Shown: positions 43,446-53,800 of the stretch, one piece after another
How the letters are laid out: each line of letters starts with the position of its first letter
Position numbering within the stretch: position 1 is the stretch's first letter
From: Reticulitermes speratus
Lineage: Eukaryota; Arthropoda; Insecta; Blattodea; Rhinotermitidae
Reading direction: 5' to 3'
Assembly: GCA_021186555.1 (NCBI GenBank)
Contig: JAJKFL010000004.1
Location: 21,728,406-21,792,405 of the forward strand
Length of the DNA stretch: 64,000 nt
Made by a program: the position numbers and the translations under genes
The notes under the pieces: generated by a model
Told to the model about the DNA's origin: nothing
Databases searched by the model: none
Seen by the model: only the letters and a program-made list of their open reading frames with translations

Positions 43446-45199
43446 ATCAAACAGGAAATGAAAAGATTCTGAATTGAATGGTAGCAAACATTCCCCGACC
43501 TCGAGCTGTTCTTCATTTCTTCAGAAATAAATTTTGATTTGTTAGTTTTGTTCCCAAAGCACTGGAACAGGTTGTTCTCTCCGAATGCTTTGATTTTCCT
43601 TTCAGTTACTACGCCACCATTAACCTGTCATCAAATTTGCATAGTCTACAAACTGACAGCGTCGCTAAATAAACCATAAAAATAACATTTACATTTACAA
43701 CGTACGGATCACTTTTCTGAAATGCGTGTATTTGTAACGTGTTGAAGGGGAGGTTGTAAAGTCTTCAATTCGCAAAGTTAAATTTATCAAAATTATAAAC
43801 ATAAAGGGTACATAATAAAAAAGCATGTTTACCAGTAAGTCGCTGTAAAAATGTCGGCAGATAAAGAGAACACTCAAACAAACATGTGACAAATTTCATT
43901 GTAACTTATTGCTTTTTAAAAAACCCCAGTGAATAAAACTTGCAAAATCCAAATTAAATGCAGCTACACTCTTAATTATCCAGCATGGCCAAATCTGCAG
44001 TATGTCGCTCAGTACTGGTTAAGGATCACGCACACAACGAAACTGAAATATGCAACAAGGCCAGAGGCGGGAAAGTTCTTAAAAATAGTGTTCGGAACAG
44101 AGTTAAAGTAACATAAAGAAAGTGAGGGTATTAAACCCCGATGTCTCCGTTCCTTTGTACACAAATTTTAATCTAAAAACAGGAATCGACCAAACAAATA
44201 AATTAATAAACGTGGGCCCTTCCATAAAGTTCACACCAGTGGAGACTCCGTTACCAGAACACTCTTAAACAAAACCTTGCAGTTAAAAGAGAGTATGTTT
44301 TTGTATAATTTTCACCACACACAAATCCACGAACACACAGTGACAAATAGATTTTTAGATAGGTTTATACTTCATTACTGTAACAAACTTCACATCTTAG
44401 CTACTGATCATATGTCATCATGGAACTGAAACAAAAGCCATAATTCGCGCTTTCTGTTATTACATTCCATTTGCTACAGCTGCCTAACATTTCTCCACAG
44501 TCTCTCAGAAACAAACTTTCAGGGCGCTATATCGAATGGCCCAGGCAGTGTTGACAAATACTACGTTCGCAAGGCCGTCATGTTGGCTCTGATGAATATA
44601 AGAATAAAAGGCAACAGTCCTCCACGACTGGATTTGTGGCAAATGCAAAACGTTCCTTTTGCGAAGTCCGTTGATGTGAATGTCAGCGGGAATTTATCAT
44701 AACACGCAGACCAAGCTCGTCTAAAATAAATAAAGCCGTGTTTAAATAACGAAATCAACGGAAGCGTGAACGGCTTTCAGCAACGTCAAGACAGCAAAAT
44801 ATACGAAACACATATATGGTCTAATTTTTTATGAACTATATGAATCGTAACGTCATTATAAACGTTTCACTGGCTCCTTTGTGTACATACAAGATTACAT
44901 ACAAACTTAAAAAAACATAATGCTTACATTTTTTATGAAGCTGTCATTTATATCTCATTTCATGAGCGTTTTACTAACGGGAGAATCGATTTTGCTTGCC
45001 GTATCTGGCCGTACAAACGGCGACACCACAACCATTTCGCAAAAGCCTGTTACCCAGCGAGACGGTCTCAGATTTTGACGTATTTCGCTTTGATAAAAAG
45101 TAAAAAGGAATAAAATATGTAATAAAAGAGCAAGATACTTGTAGTGCCTGTCAATGATTAATCACACGTGAGAGCTGTAAAAGGATTTTAGTAGCCTCT
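43446..45199. other. Unassigned DNA
   Basis: Diverged sequence from the LINE copy may continue to about 43680. Beyond that no gene, ends or tandem repeat are recognised. Confidence 0.45.
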
Positions 45200-45660
45200 A
45201 TGCCAGGCCCGTTTAACCCGTAGCTCGCGGGCAACATGTTGCTCGCGACACAATGTTACGGTGCCCGCAGATACATTTGAAAAGAGAAAAGGTATCTTAA
45301 GCCTTTCCTTGACAGAGCCGAGGCAGAATGCCGAAACAATTTTGAAAACTTACGAGCTGTTTACTATATGGCGCATTTCTAATTAATTTTGTACAAATGT
45401 GCTAAAAATAGCCACACCCTATCCTCCGTTCTGAATTGAATTTTTAATAATTTTCCATTATAATCAGAATATTATGCATGTTATTGCACATGACTTACAG
45501 AACAGTACACAGGTAAAATGAAACATATAATCATCCGTATACTTAATTAACACTTCGTTCTGTGTTTAGAACTTCACGTTGCCTGCACGCACACCAAATT
45601 TTGCCGAAGCTGCCCGCACCACGGTTGTGCAGTTCTGCTCCATGACAATCTCCGCTACGT
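45200..45660 (-). repeat. Dispersed repeat F / possible hAT-like remnant
   Basis: The right part (45588-45651) is the inverse copy of 27.06-27.18 kb. The left edge CAGGCCCGTTTAACCCGTAG CTCGCGGGC has the look of a hAT-type terminal repeat (CAGGG.TGT..AACCCG..GC.CGCGGGC). I could not find the matching inverted end or an 8 bp duplication, so the unit is unproven. Confidence 0.4.
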
Positions 45661-46089
45661 GGAAATGGCATGTTGAAGGATTTTAATTGAGCAGTCTTAC
45701 ATAACCGTAACCTATACGTAAGTCCGAATTGAAAATTTGTCTGACGAACACGCTATATGTGATCTCCCTTGATTCTAGTACGACGTCAAAGTAACAGGCA
45801 GTAACTGAACTCTCTTGATGGCAGCTTCGATGCAGCATCGTAATTTTGCAATAGAACATTGTCATGCTAAATGAATAATCGAGCGAATGTTAAGTGACAC
45901 CTGCCACTGCGGTAAGGCGCGTCGCCATGATAATTTTGACATTTATGTAGTTCTAGGAAGAATATTTGAACATGAGACAGGTGATAAAACAAAGGTGTAA
46001 ATATTTAGGTTAAGGGAGGAGTTACAAATTCTGTTCTTAACGTAATGCCATTAGGTTGATCAAATCAACGAATAAGAGTTGCGCGAGAT

Positions 46090-46330
46090 GTAGATCACGC
46101 ACGCGCAGATGAGAAACGCATACACAATTTTTGTCGGAAAGCGTGAAGGGAAGACATAACTTGGGATGCATGGGTGTATATTTAAATGTAATATTAAATA
46201 CATCAGCAAGAAAGTGGGTTTAAGGGCGAGGAACAAATTCATGTCACTCAGAATAGAGTTTAAAATGGACCTTGTGAACAGGGTAAAGCGGTTTCGAATT
46301 CCAAAAAAAGGGGGACATTTTAAGTGATAT
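46090..46330 (+). pseudogene. Non-LTR retrotransposon ORF tail, decayed
   Basis: The plus strand gives RNAYTIFVGKREGKT, stop, LGMHG, then IEFKMDLVNRVKRFRIP. These match RNAYRVLVGKPEGKRPLGRP and (D)NIKMDLREVGW. The intervening bases carry insertions. Confidence 0.55.
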
Positions 46331-46559
46331 AGTGATTATTAACTTCTTAATAAGGACTCTACTCTATGCAGCCTTTTATAGTTACTTACTTAGATATAAT
46401 TCAATATTATACCTGTGGATTTGTTTGGTACAGTATTCCGTCTCTACGTCTGCCGTAAAATAATATTTTTGCAGTGAGACAAGTTTGTCAAACACCGCAG
46501 TCGCTCGATACACTTGCAAGTCCTATGAATTCTAGAAAAAATGGTTAAGTTATGTTAAC

Positions 46560-46770
46560 ATTCTTGTTGAAGATTCAAGGCTTCTGGGATAGGCCACACT
46601 GTCTACTGACAAATATCTTGGCACTTCCATCTTCAGTCTGAGAATAATCATTACTTAGGCCCTCAAGAAGGAAGTAGCAAGCTACTCCGAAACGTCTGAA
46701 ACTGTTTACCAATAGACACGGCAACATATAACTTGAATCTTTATCAAAACCGCTGTGAAAACGTCAAATC
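46560..46770. mobile_element. Inverted repeat of family D with family C ribozyme-like box
   Basis: The left arm GAAGATTCAAGGCTTCTGGG (46568-46587) and the right arm ACTTGAATCTTTATCAAAAC CGCTGTGAAAACG (46732-46764) are inverted counterparts of a module (CAGCGGTG..GAAGATTCAAGTCTTCTGGGAT) that recurs at 51.0, 52.7 and 53.6 kb. Between them are a minus-strand CUGAAGAUGGAAGUGC box at 46623-46640 and a plus-strand CUCAAGAAGGAAGUAGCAAG CUACUCCGAAACG box at 46671-46694. The second has a perfect six-pair stem II, but its CUGANGA box is mutated. Confidence 0.55.
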
Positions 46771-47609
46771 CCCCAATATATTTTTTTTTTTCAGACGACG
46801 TTGGTGTTCTGGAGCTCACTGCGAGGTTACACTAGCCTTATTTAAAATATCCTTCACCTATCATTCTGCAGGTGACAGGAATTTTGCTAAACTCCTTTCT
46901 GTTAAAATGCGTAATATACCAGTTTTGTATATAAGATACTATCATATACGTGACAACTACTCTTACGCTTGGATAATGAATAGAATGTAATATTTCTATA
47001 AACGCACACATTCACCTATAAAACACTATCTGGCTTACTGCAGAAGAGCGGTATTTTATTATCTCTTATTTTAAATACTGGAATATGAGTGGAAGTGAGA
47101 AAAACGTGAAAGATCAGAAATCACTAACATGCCAAAGGTAGTGACTGCTTGGTCTACACATACAGGTCATCTCGTTTTATTTTGGAAAGGTAAACCCATG
47201 CCGCTTGTCACATGGTGACCTATGACCTGAAGTACTAATGGACACCAGTAGCCTGCACGTTAATTGAGCTTAACTCAATTTTAAATAATTTCACTCCAGT
47301 GGGTAATGTAAGTAATATAGATGACAAAGGAAGCATAGAATATTACATTTTAAAGAAGGAATTAATGGAAAGCTACCGTTTGAAAACCCACGTACATTTC
47401 AAACCAAACAAATTTATAGCAAATATAAAAGTAATATAAATGGAAACGCTTATGACAGCTTACTATTTGAGTGTTTCTGTGTTTCAACTTACAGCACATT
47501 TTCAACATCTCTTTGAAAAAAAAAAGTTACATAAGCATGAACCATATAGTGCACCAAGCAATGTAGCGCAGAGAATTCGATATATACATTAACCGCTTAG
47601 AGCACAGTG

Positions 47610-47616
<7 letters not shown>

Positions 47617-47652
<36 letters not shown>
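47617..47652. repeat. (TA)n microsatellite
   Basis: About eighteen TA units, preceded by a few GT. Confidence 0.93.
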
Positions 47653-47654
<2 letters not shown>

Positions 47655-47847
47655 CATCAAGAAACTTCACATTTTGCAACATACTGTATTTATGTGCTTT
47701 ACATTATTCGTACAACAAACACTGATAATATCCTTCAATTAACCAGTTAACCTTCAAAAATCGAACAAGCTGTGTTCAATTTTGTAAGTTTCTGACGATA
47801 GTGGAATCATTCAGAAACACCCTTCTGTTGGACTGTACAATTGAAGC

Positions 47848-47890
47848 ACAACATTTCGGAAGCAAGCTCTGCTTCTGTCCTCAGGTGACA
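47848..47890 (-). ncRNA. Hammerhead-like motif, different family
   Basis: Minus strand: CACCUGAGGACA, then the hairpin GAAGC-AGAGCUU-GCUUC, then CGAAAUGUUGUG. CUGANGA and GAAA are present and stem II is good, with a CA insertion before it. CAC and GUG could form a three-pair stem I. No inverted partner is nearby. Confidence 0.45.
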
Positions 47891-48624
47891 GGAATAGGGG
47901 AATGCACCTACTCTGGTGGACCTCTTACAAAAAAAAACACTCGCTGACTGGCCCCGTTCTGCAAAGATGTAAGATTATATAGAGATAAGCGTGGTAAAAG
48001 GAACAGACTATCTTACATTATAATTCTCATATTGCAGTAACACAAGAGGTCTTTCACAAGAAACGTTCCACAAAATATAAAGCAACGGAAAAAGAATAAA
48101 AAGAAGGAAGGAAGGAAAGAAACAAACAACCAACACTCGAACGACAGTCCATAATCTTCTAAAAACCCACAATATTTCTAGTTTCTAAGCTTCAAAGTAA
48201 TAGGATAGGATTTGAAACTGCAGGGTATTTCCTATAAAATACATCCAGTCACCCACTTCTACGTCACAATTCTTTCCTGGAAACCCTGTCGTAAATTGGA
48301 TCATGTTTACTTTTAGATTAAGTGTTAAAATTGTGGATACGTACCTGACGTCAGAAGCCTATCTCTTATCAAAATGGAAGACCAGATACAAGAAATTTAA
48401 TACAATGTATGCAGTATTAATCTTCCTACATGCAACAACACATCACAAACAGTTACCAATCACACACCTAGTTGCTCGTACGTTACTAAATTGGCAATTA
48501 AATTAAGGAATAGAATGTCAGAAATTAAGTGTGTTTTTGGATAATTCGCAACTCCCAAAAGTAATGTTTTAACACTCTTATGAGACAACTGAAATCACAC
48601 CTAAAATGGTTCAAGAAAAAAATA
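47891..48624. other. Unassigned DNA
   Basis: No gene or repeat is recognised. Confidence 0.45.
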
Positions 48625-48885
48625 TGGACCAGTGGACACAGTGACTAACCTCAGTCTCAACAAGGCACGAATTTGGGTTCGGTTCTCATTAAGGGCAAGA
48701 AAATGTGCTCTTATCGATAACGTCCAGACCCACTCTGGGGCTAGACTCCGTCTGGACTCCTATTCAACGGGTATAGGGTGCTCCTTTCCACGATAAACAG
48801 ACCGGCTTGTGAGGCTGAACAATCATATCTATCAAATACAGAGGTTAAGAATGCATGGAACTCTACCTCCACTCCCCATATGCCT
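48625..48885 (+). mobile_element. tRNA-derived SINE family 1, plus strand
   Basis: CAGTGACTAACCTCAGTCTC, then TTTGGGTTCGGTTCTCATTA (B-box), ATAACGTCCAGACCCACTCT, CAACGGGTATAGGGTGCTCC, CACGATAAACAGACCGGC and CTCTACCTCCACTCCCCATA. The order is complete but the sequence is more diverged than the copies at 36.4 and 58.3 kb. Confidence 0.7.
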
Positions 48886-49240
48886 TAATTGAGCAACATT
48901 ACTTCCTGTTCACTGTTACTGGTGCTGTCTGGTACGGTGGGACCATTCCATATTCCTACTTCGTTAACGCATATAGAATTGGGGATGGGAGGGAAAAGAA
49001 GGGCGCGATTGCTTCGAATGAACGTGACCTTCAATGTAATAGTTCCCAGGTAACGCGCAGGGCGATGAGAAATGAAGGCACATATCCAGTACGCTGCCGC
49101 TCCCTCTGAAGAAGGAAAAGGGACTGGGCATGTCTGGGAAGGTGCTTAGAAGAGTAATCGGCCTGGGAATGTAAAGTATTGTGGAACTGCAGATATCTGC
49201 CTGACACAATACCAGTGCTTTGTGTGAAAGGTGACAGACC

Positions 49241-50141
49241 GGTGACGTTACAGCCATCGGTCTGCATGGTTACGATACAGTTCATTTTTTAGCGACGTCA
49301 CAATCGTATTAGGATTAGGTGGTGACGTTTCTGCCACCGTCTGCATGGTTACGATACAGTTCATTTTTGAGCGACGTCACAATCGTATTAGGATTAGGTG
49401 GTGACGTTTCTGCCACCGTCTGCATGGTTATGATAGTTCATTTTTGAGCGACGTCACAATCGTATTAGGATTAGGTGGTGACGTTTCTGCCACCGTCTGC
49501 ATGGTTATGATAGTTCATTTTTGAGCGACGTCACAATCGTATTAGGATTAGGTGGTGACGTTTCTGCCACCGTCTGCATGGTTACGATACAGTTCATTTT
49601 TGAGCGACGTCACAATCGTATTAGGATTAGGTGGTGACGTTTCTGCCACCGTCTGCATGGTTATGATAGTTCATTTTTGAGCGACGTCACAATCGTATTA
49701 GGATTAGGTGGTGACGTTTCTGCCACCATCTGCATGGTTACGATACAGTTAATTTTTTAGCGACGTCACAATCGTATTAGGATTAGGTGGTGACGTTTCT
49801 GCCACCGTCTGCATGGTTATGATAGTTCATTTTTGAGCGACGTCACAATCGTATTAGGATTAGGTGGTGACGTTTCTGCCACCGTCTGCATGGTTACGAT
49901 ACAGTTCATTTTTGAGCGACGTCACAATCGTATTAGGATTAGGTGGTGACGTTTCTGCCACCGTCTGCATGGTTATGATAGTTCATTTTTGAGCGACGTC
50001 ACAATCGTATTAGGATTAGGGGGTGACGTTTCTGCCACCGTCTGCATGGTTACGATACAGTTCATTTTTGAGCGACGTCACAATCGTATTAGGATTAGGT
50101 GGTGACGTTTCTGCCACCGTCCGCAAGGTTACGACACAGTT
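49241..50141. repeat. Minisatellite, about 11 units of 79/77 bp
   Basis: Units starting TCTGCATGGTTA lie at 49261, 49340, 49419, 49496, 49573, 49652, 49729, 49808, 49885, 49964 and 50041. A partial unit starts at 50120 and a partial lead-in is at 49241. Successive lengths are 79, 79, 77, 77, 79, 77, 79, 77, 79, 77 and 79. The 77 bp type has ATGATAG where the 79 bp type has ACGATACAG. From 49496 on, the two types alternate strictly, making a 156 bp higher-order unit. Each unit carries GCGACGTCACAATCG, ATTAGGATTAGGTGG and a GGTGG...CCACC dyad. The frame 50016-50198 is incidental. Confidence 0.96.
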
Positions 50142-50284
50142 TGGCCGATATACGGCATAAGAACAAATCGCCCACCTGTAATTAACAAAACACTGCATTC
50201 GAGTGTACCGGAATTCTTTTTGACAACGTCACTTGAGTAATTAAGTTTCACTTACGTGTTAAATATATGACGACAAGTTGGAAA
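50142..50284. other. Unassigned DNA
   Basis: A short spacer between the minisatellite and the family B element. Nothing is recognised. Confidence 0.45.
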
Positions 50285-50575
50285 CCATGCGTTCTTTCAG
50301 GCTTCCGCCGCGGTGTAAATGTCATCTGCGCTCCTTTGGGATTTTACGCAGCTAACGACGTTTCGGTACAACCTATTAGTCCCATCTTCAAGGGTCAAGC
50401 AGTCTAAAAATTTTCTTCTTAAACTGCTTGAACCTTGAATATGGGACAGACAGGTTGTACCGAAACGTTGGTAATAAACTACCATTCTCCGCTGCGTAAA
50501 ATCCCAAAAGAGCGCAGATCTGTAGCAGGAAACCTTTGACGCTACTGAAAATTGGTGTTTTATAAGATAATACAC
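50285..50575. mobile_element. Family B inverted-dimer element (Penelope-like)
   Basis: The left arm 50291-50404 (TTTCAGGCTTCCGCCGCGGT ... CCCATCTTCAAGGGTCAAGC) and the right arm about 50423-50550 (ACTGCTTGAACCTTGAATAT GGGAC ... AGCGCAGATCTGTAGCAGGA) are inverted copies with an 18 bp AT-rich loop. Each arm has a ribozyme-like box. The minus strand reads CCCUUGAAGAUGGGAC...GUACCGAAACGUCG and the plus strand ACCUUGAAUAUGGGAC...GUACCGAAACGUUGG. C3 is U in both. Half copies lie at 21.9, 22.4 and 40.6 kb. No ORF. Confidence 0.65.
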
Positions 50576-50984
50576 ATAGTTTCACGCTGTCAGGTTTTAT
50601 TCTATTCAGTGTGATTGTTATTATAATTACGTGTTTCATAAAATTTCTTTGTATATACAAAAAATGTTACAAGTGCAGAGACACTGTTTTATTAACAGAC
50701 TTTGTGATCCAAATTCAATAATTATTGCATAGTTTCCCGTAAAGCTTCAAACGGTTTTGTACTAGTAATGCCCAGCATTGCTGAATAGAGAGTTTCAACA
50801 AAGAAAGATAAAATGGCTGGGGGGGGGGAATGTAATGGTTGTGGGACAAAGAAGAAAACCGGACATACTTGTAGTAGGAAACTATCAAGGGAAGACACCA
50901 CTTACAATACCAATATTTAGATGTATATAATATTAAAATGTATAAGCCTAACAGGAGTACATGATGTAGAATGAGAAATGAATT

Positions 50985-51110
50985 AGATTATCACAGCGGT
51001 GCTGCTAAAGAAGTCTTCTGGGACGTGATGTCTTATCTACTGGTACACTAGTTACCGACGTTTCGAAGGATAGTAGCGTCTTCATTTTCAGGGTCAAGCA
51101 GTCCGAGAAA
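50985..51110 (-). mobile_element. Family D arm with hammerhead-like box
   Basis: TCACAGCGGTGCTGCTAAAG AAGTCTTCTGGGA is the family D outer module. It is followed by ACCGACGTTTCGAAGGATAG and TTCATTTTCAGGGTCAAG. Minus strand: CCCUGAAAAUGAAG...CUUCGAAACGUCGGUAAC. Stem II GAAG/CUUC is intact, but G8 of CUGANGA is A. It is a single arm without a partner. Confidence 0.5.
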
Positions 51111-51512
51111 AGCATGCTTTGGGGAATGTTTAACGAGGGCTTTCTGTGACGAAATAGGTTAAATTTCGGATTGCATAACAACGAGAAATTTCTTGATTAG
51201 CTGAAATGCCATTAGACAGCACCATATAACATGGCGTCTCTCACTCAGTCGTCGGCCAATCAATTTCTCCAACACAGGCTCCGCACGATAAATGTTTTAT
51301 GTTAAAGTACGTGAGTACTATGTAATTGTTTTACGTATGTTAGATATGACATATAAACATGCTTGTGGCACTACGTTGTGTCTTTTTCCGAAAGTAACTT
51401 ACGTTAAACAACGCAGCAATGAACGGACAGGTACTCCTGCTTCATAGGCTGGACATCCCTCGTTCTCTTCTCAGACTGTACCTAATCTGACTGACGCTTC
51501 TTTTTGCTTTAG
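51111..51512. other. Unassigned DNA
   Basis: No gene or repeat is recognised. Confidence 0.4.
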
Positions 51513-51960
51513 TCAACACCTCCAGGCAAGAGTGAGGTGATAAAGCGTTGTTAAGTGAGATAGAACAAAAAACGATAGAATATATTCAATTATTCTTTTA
51601 AAGTGTGTCCTCTTCTCGGTAGAAGAATGAGCACGCCTGCAAGATCGATGGATCCGCCAAACACGCGTGCCAGAGAAGTTGCCGATGATGAAGGAAGATA
51701 ATGTACGAATATGAATTATGGGTGGGGGGAAAATGTGCTTGTATAAACCCAAGTAACACGAGTAATCGTCTAGCCCAGTGGTTTCCGAACTTTTCGTTTG
51801 CGGGCCGAGACTGCATTTAATTTGCCACACGTGGGTCAGAGCATCAAAGGGAAAGTTACTTACTCTAATCTGACATTTCAACAAAGCATTTATTCTTTCG
51901 ATCACGTTACCTAAATTAACTACAACCGGCATGTAAATAAACAGCTACAGAAATGGGTTT
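51513..51960 (-). repeat. 139-codon shadow frame across a hAT-like end
   Basis: The minus frame 51513-51932 has no conserved protein motif. Its middle covers CAGTGGTTTCCGAACTTTTC GTTTGCGGGCCG (51777-51808, plus strand), a typical hAT-superfamily terminal sequence (CAG.GGTT..CAAACTTTT...GCGGGCC). I therefore read the frame as a chance translation. The matching right end and an 8 bp duplication were not found, so the element is probably truncated. Confidence 0.45.
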
Positions 51961-52182
51961 CTAACATCTTGTAAGTGATTATTAAGGCTCGTGCAAATTC
52001 AGTCTGCCATTCTTCGTGGTAGGTCTTAAATAGGGGTTCGATCTTGTTAGCAGAATGATATAATGTCTTTCATAGAAGTAAACAACTTACAAGAGGTTAG
52101 TCCTCATAAAGAGCATCACTGACGTAGAGTCAGTAAAAACAACATGGCGAAAGGGCTAACACGTGAGGCGGGATGAACACTA

Positions 52183-52195
52183 GTCCCCCCCCCCC
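52183..52195. repeat. C homopolymer
   Basis: A run of about twelve C. No other role seen. Confidence 0.85.
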
Positions 52196-52239
52196 TTTTT
52201 GTGATATTCATTCCGTTGTGGTACATCATGTCATTATTG

Positions 52240-52490
52240 ATATACGTATTACAGTCAAGAACAAATATTATTAATTTCCTCAATATGTACTACAGGTTTC
52301 GTTCGTGTCTACCATCTTTAAAAACACCAGTATCTCGCAAATTTAAAATATCTCCATGTATTTTTACTTGTGTTTTTAAAGTCGTGTATTTTAATGCCCG
52401 AGAATGGTCCACACAACCGAAACATGTAGAATCTATTTACGAAATTCATAATTTTTTGTGGCTGATGCTACGACGTATGTCAATATTGAC
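52240..52490. mobile_element. Old Penelope-like inverted element
   Basis: Left AACAAATATTATTAATTTCC...TACTACAGGTTTCGTTCG (52260-52314) and right CAACCGAAACATGTAGAATC...TACGAAATTCATAATTTTTT (52414-52458) are inverted arms. The minus-strand box reads UUAAAGAUGGUAGACACGAA CGAAACCUGUAG. The plus-strand box reads CCGAGAAUGGUCCACACAAC CGAAACAUGUAG. Both CUGANGA boxes are mutated, so this is a decayed copy. Confidence 0.5.
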
Positions 52491-52704
52491 TACTGCCCCT
52501 TACTTAACTTCCTGATTTGACGCATCGCAACAGGTCTTGCAGGGACTGTAACGTTTGTTGAGGCTATATTTTACGCAACGCAAAATAAGAAGACGGAGCC
52601 CGTGTAAAAATTTTCACTGTCGTCCGACTTTATAGTGATAAGTACTAAACTACGCTTATTAGAAATCTCAAATTTTCGTATGGGGAGAGACGACAAACCT
52701 TCTC

Positions 52705-52860
52705 ACACGTGAAGATTCAAGTCCTCTGGGATGCTATGTTGCTGTGTCGCCTGGTAAAGAGTGACCGACGTTCTGAGGAAGCGCAATTACTGAGCAGTTG
52801 ACACGGCGTTGTATCTCAGAAGACTATAACCTTCAGTAACACCGCTGTCAGAACCTCACG
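52705..52860. mobile_element. Family D inverted element
   Basis: The left arm GAAGATTCAAGTCCTCTGGG ATGCTATGTTG and the right arm ATCTCAGAAGACTATAACCT TCAGTAACACCGCTGTCAG are inverted, about 60 bp each. The centre holds GACCGACGTTCTGAGGAAGC, a box that has lost GAAA. No ORF. Confidence 0.5.
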
Positions 52861-53589
52861 CTTTGCATTCCTATACATCTTGCATAAAATATTCGAAGTC
52901 AAAAATTACAAACATGTCAACGATGAGAACTTCTGAGATTATATTTCCAAACCATTACATGTACATAGTCATAACCCATGTAATAAAATCTTCTCAGAAA
53001 TAGAATACAATACGTAACGATAAGAATTAGACATCGATACATTAATAAATATTGCTTTACGTGTTCTACTCGGAACGCCTTATTATCAGCATTATACACT
53101 CCTAACAGCTTTACAGTTAATATGGCTACGCCAAACTAATCATAATCTCTCTGATAATCAATCATAAGCGAGTTGATTTCATCACACTTGTCGTCACTGA
53201 TGTGGCTAGTTCCAGATCTCACCACAAGTCGGGCCTTCTAATGCCGACACTGCGGTTAAAGCCAAATCTCTTCGTCGTGTCGTGCACCAATCCCCTTGAC
53301 ACGCTCCTAGTCACTAGGATGTAAGATGTCAACAGCAGCTGTTCCCTGATTTATACATCACGGATCGTCTTCATGAACACTGTGGAATAATTGCTACTTC
53401 GGTATCAATTATGCAGAATATAATTTTAGAGAAATCCCAATCATAAAACTAGGTGAAACTAAAATGCAGTTTAGTTAATATTTGCTAATATTGGATGATT
53501 ATGCAATCCGCGATTTAGTAATTAATAAAATTAATATCTTCTATTTGTGAATTAGAATTTTTGTACATTTTTCAGAATTAAATCAAGCT
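52861..53589. other. Unassigned AT-rich DNA
   Basis: No gene or repeat is recognised. Confidence 0.45.
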
Positions 53590-53800
53590 TATACCGTGGG
53601 AGATTTGACGTTCTTACAGCCATGTGTCCAAAGATTCAAATCTTCTGTGATGTTATGTTGTGTTCGCTGTTACATAGTTAACGGACGTTACGAGACAGCG
53701 GTAACTACGAGTATATACCAGTCGACACGGCGTACCTTCCCAGAAGACATATATCTTCAAAATATACACCACTATAAAAAGTAACAGAACTCCATAATTC
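53590..53800. mobile_element. Family D inverted element, diverged
   Basis: The left arm AAAGATTCAAATCTTCTGTG ATGTTATGTTG and the right arm CCCAGAAGACATATATCTTC AAAATATACACC are inverted. The outer module GTGGGAGATTTGACGTTCTT ACAGCC is shared with 30.09 kb (GCGAGATTTGAGATTCTCAC AGCGGTG). Frames on both strands are chance readings. Confidence 0.48.

Noticed and set aside
49241..50141. CRISPR-like array
   Set aside because: The units are adjacent tandem copies with no unique spacers, in a eukaryotic context.
51513..51932. 139-codon minus-strand frame
   Set aside because: No protein motif, and it crosses a hAT-like terminal sequence. Length alone is not evidence in 64 kb.
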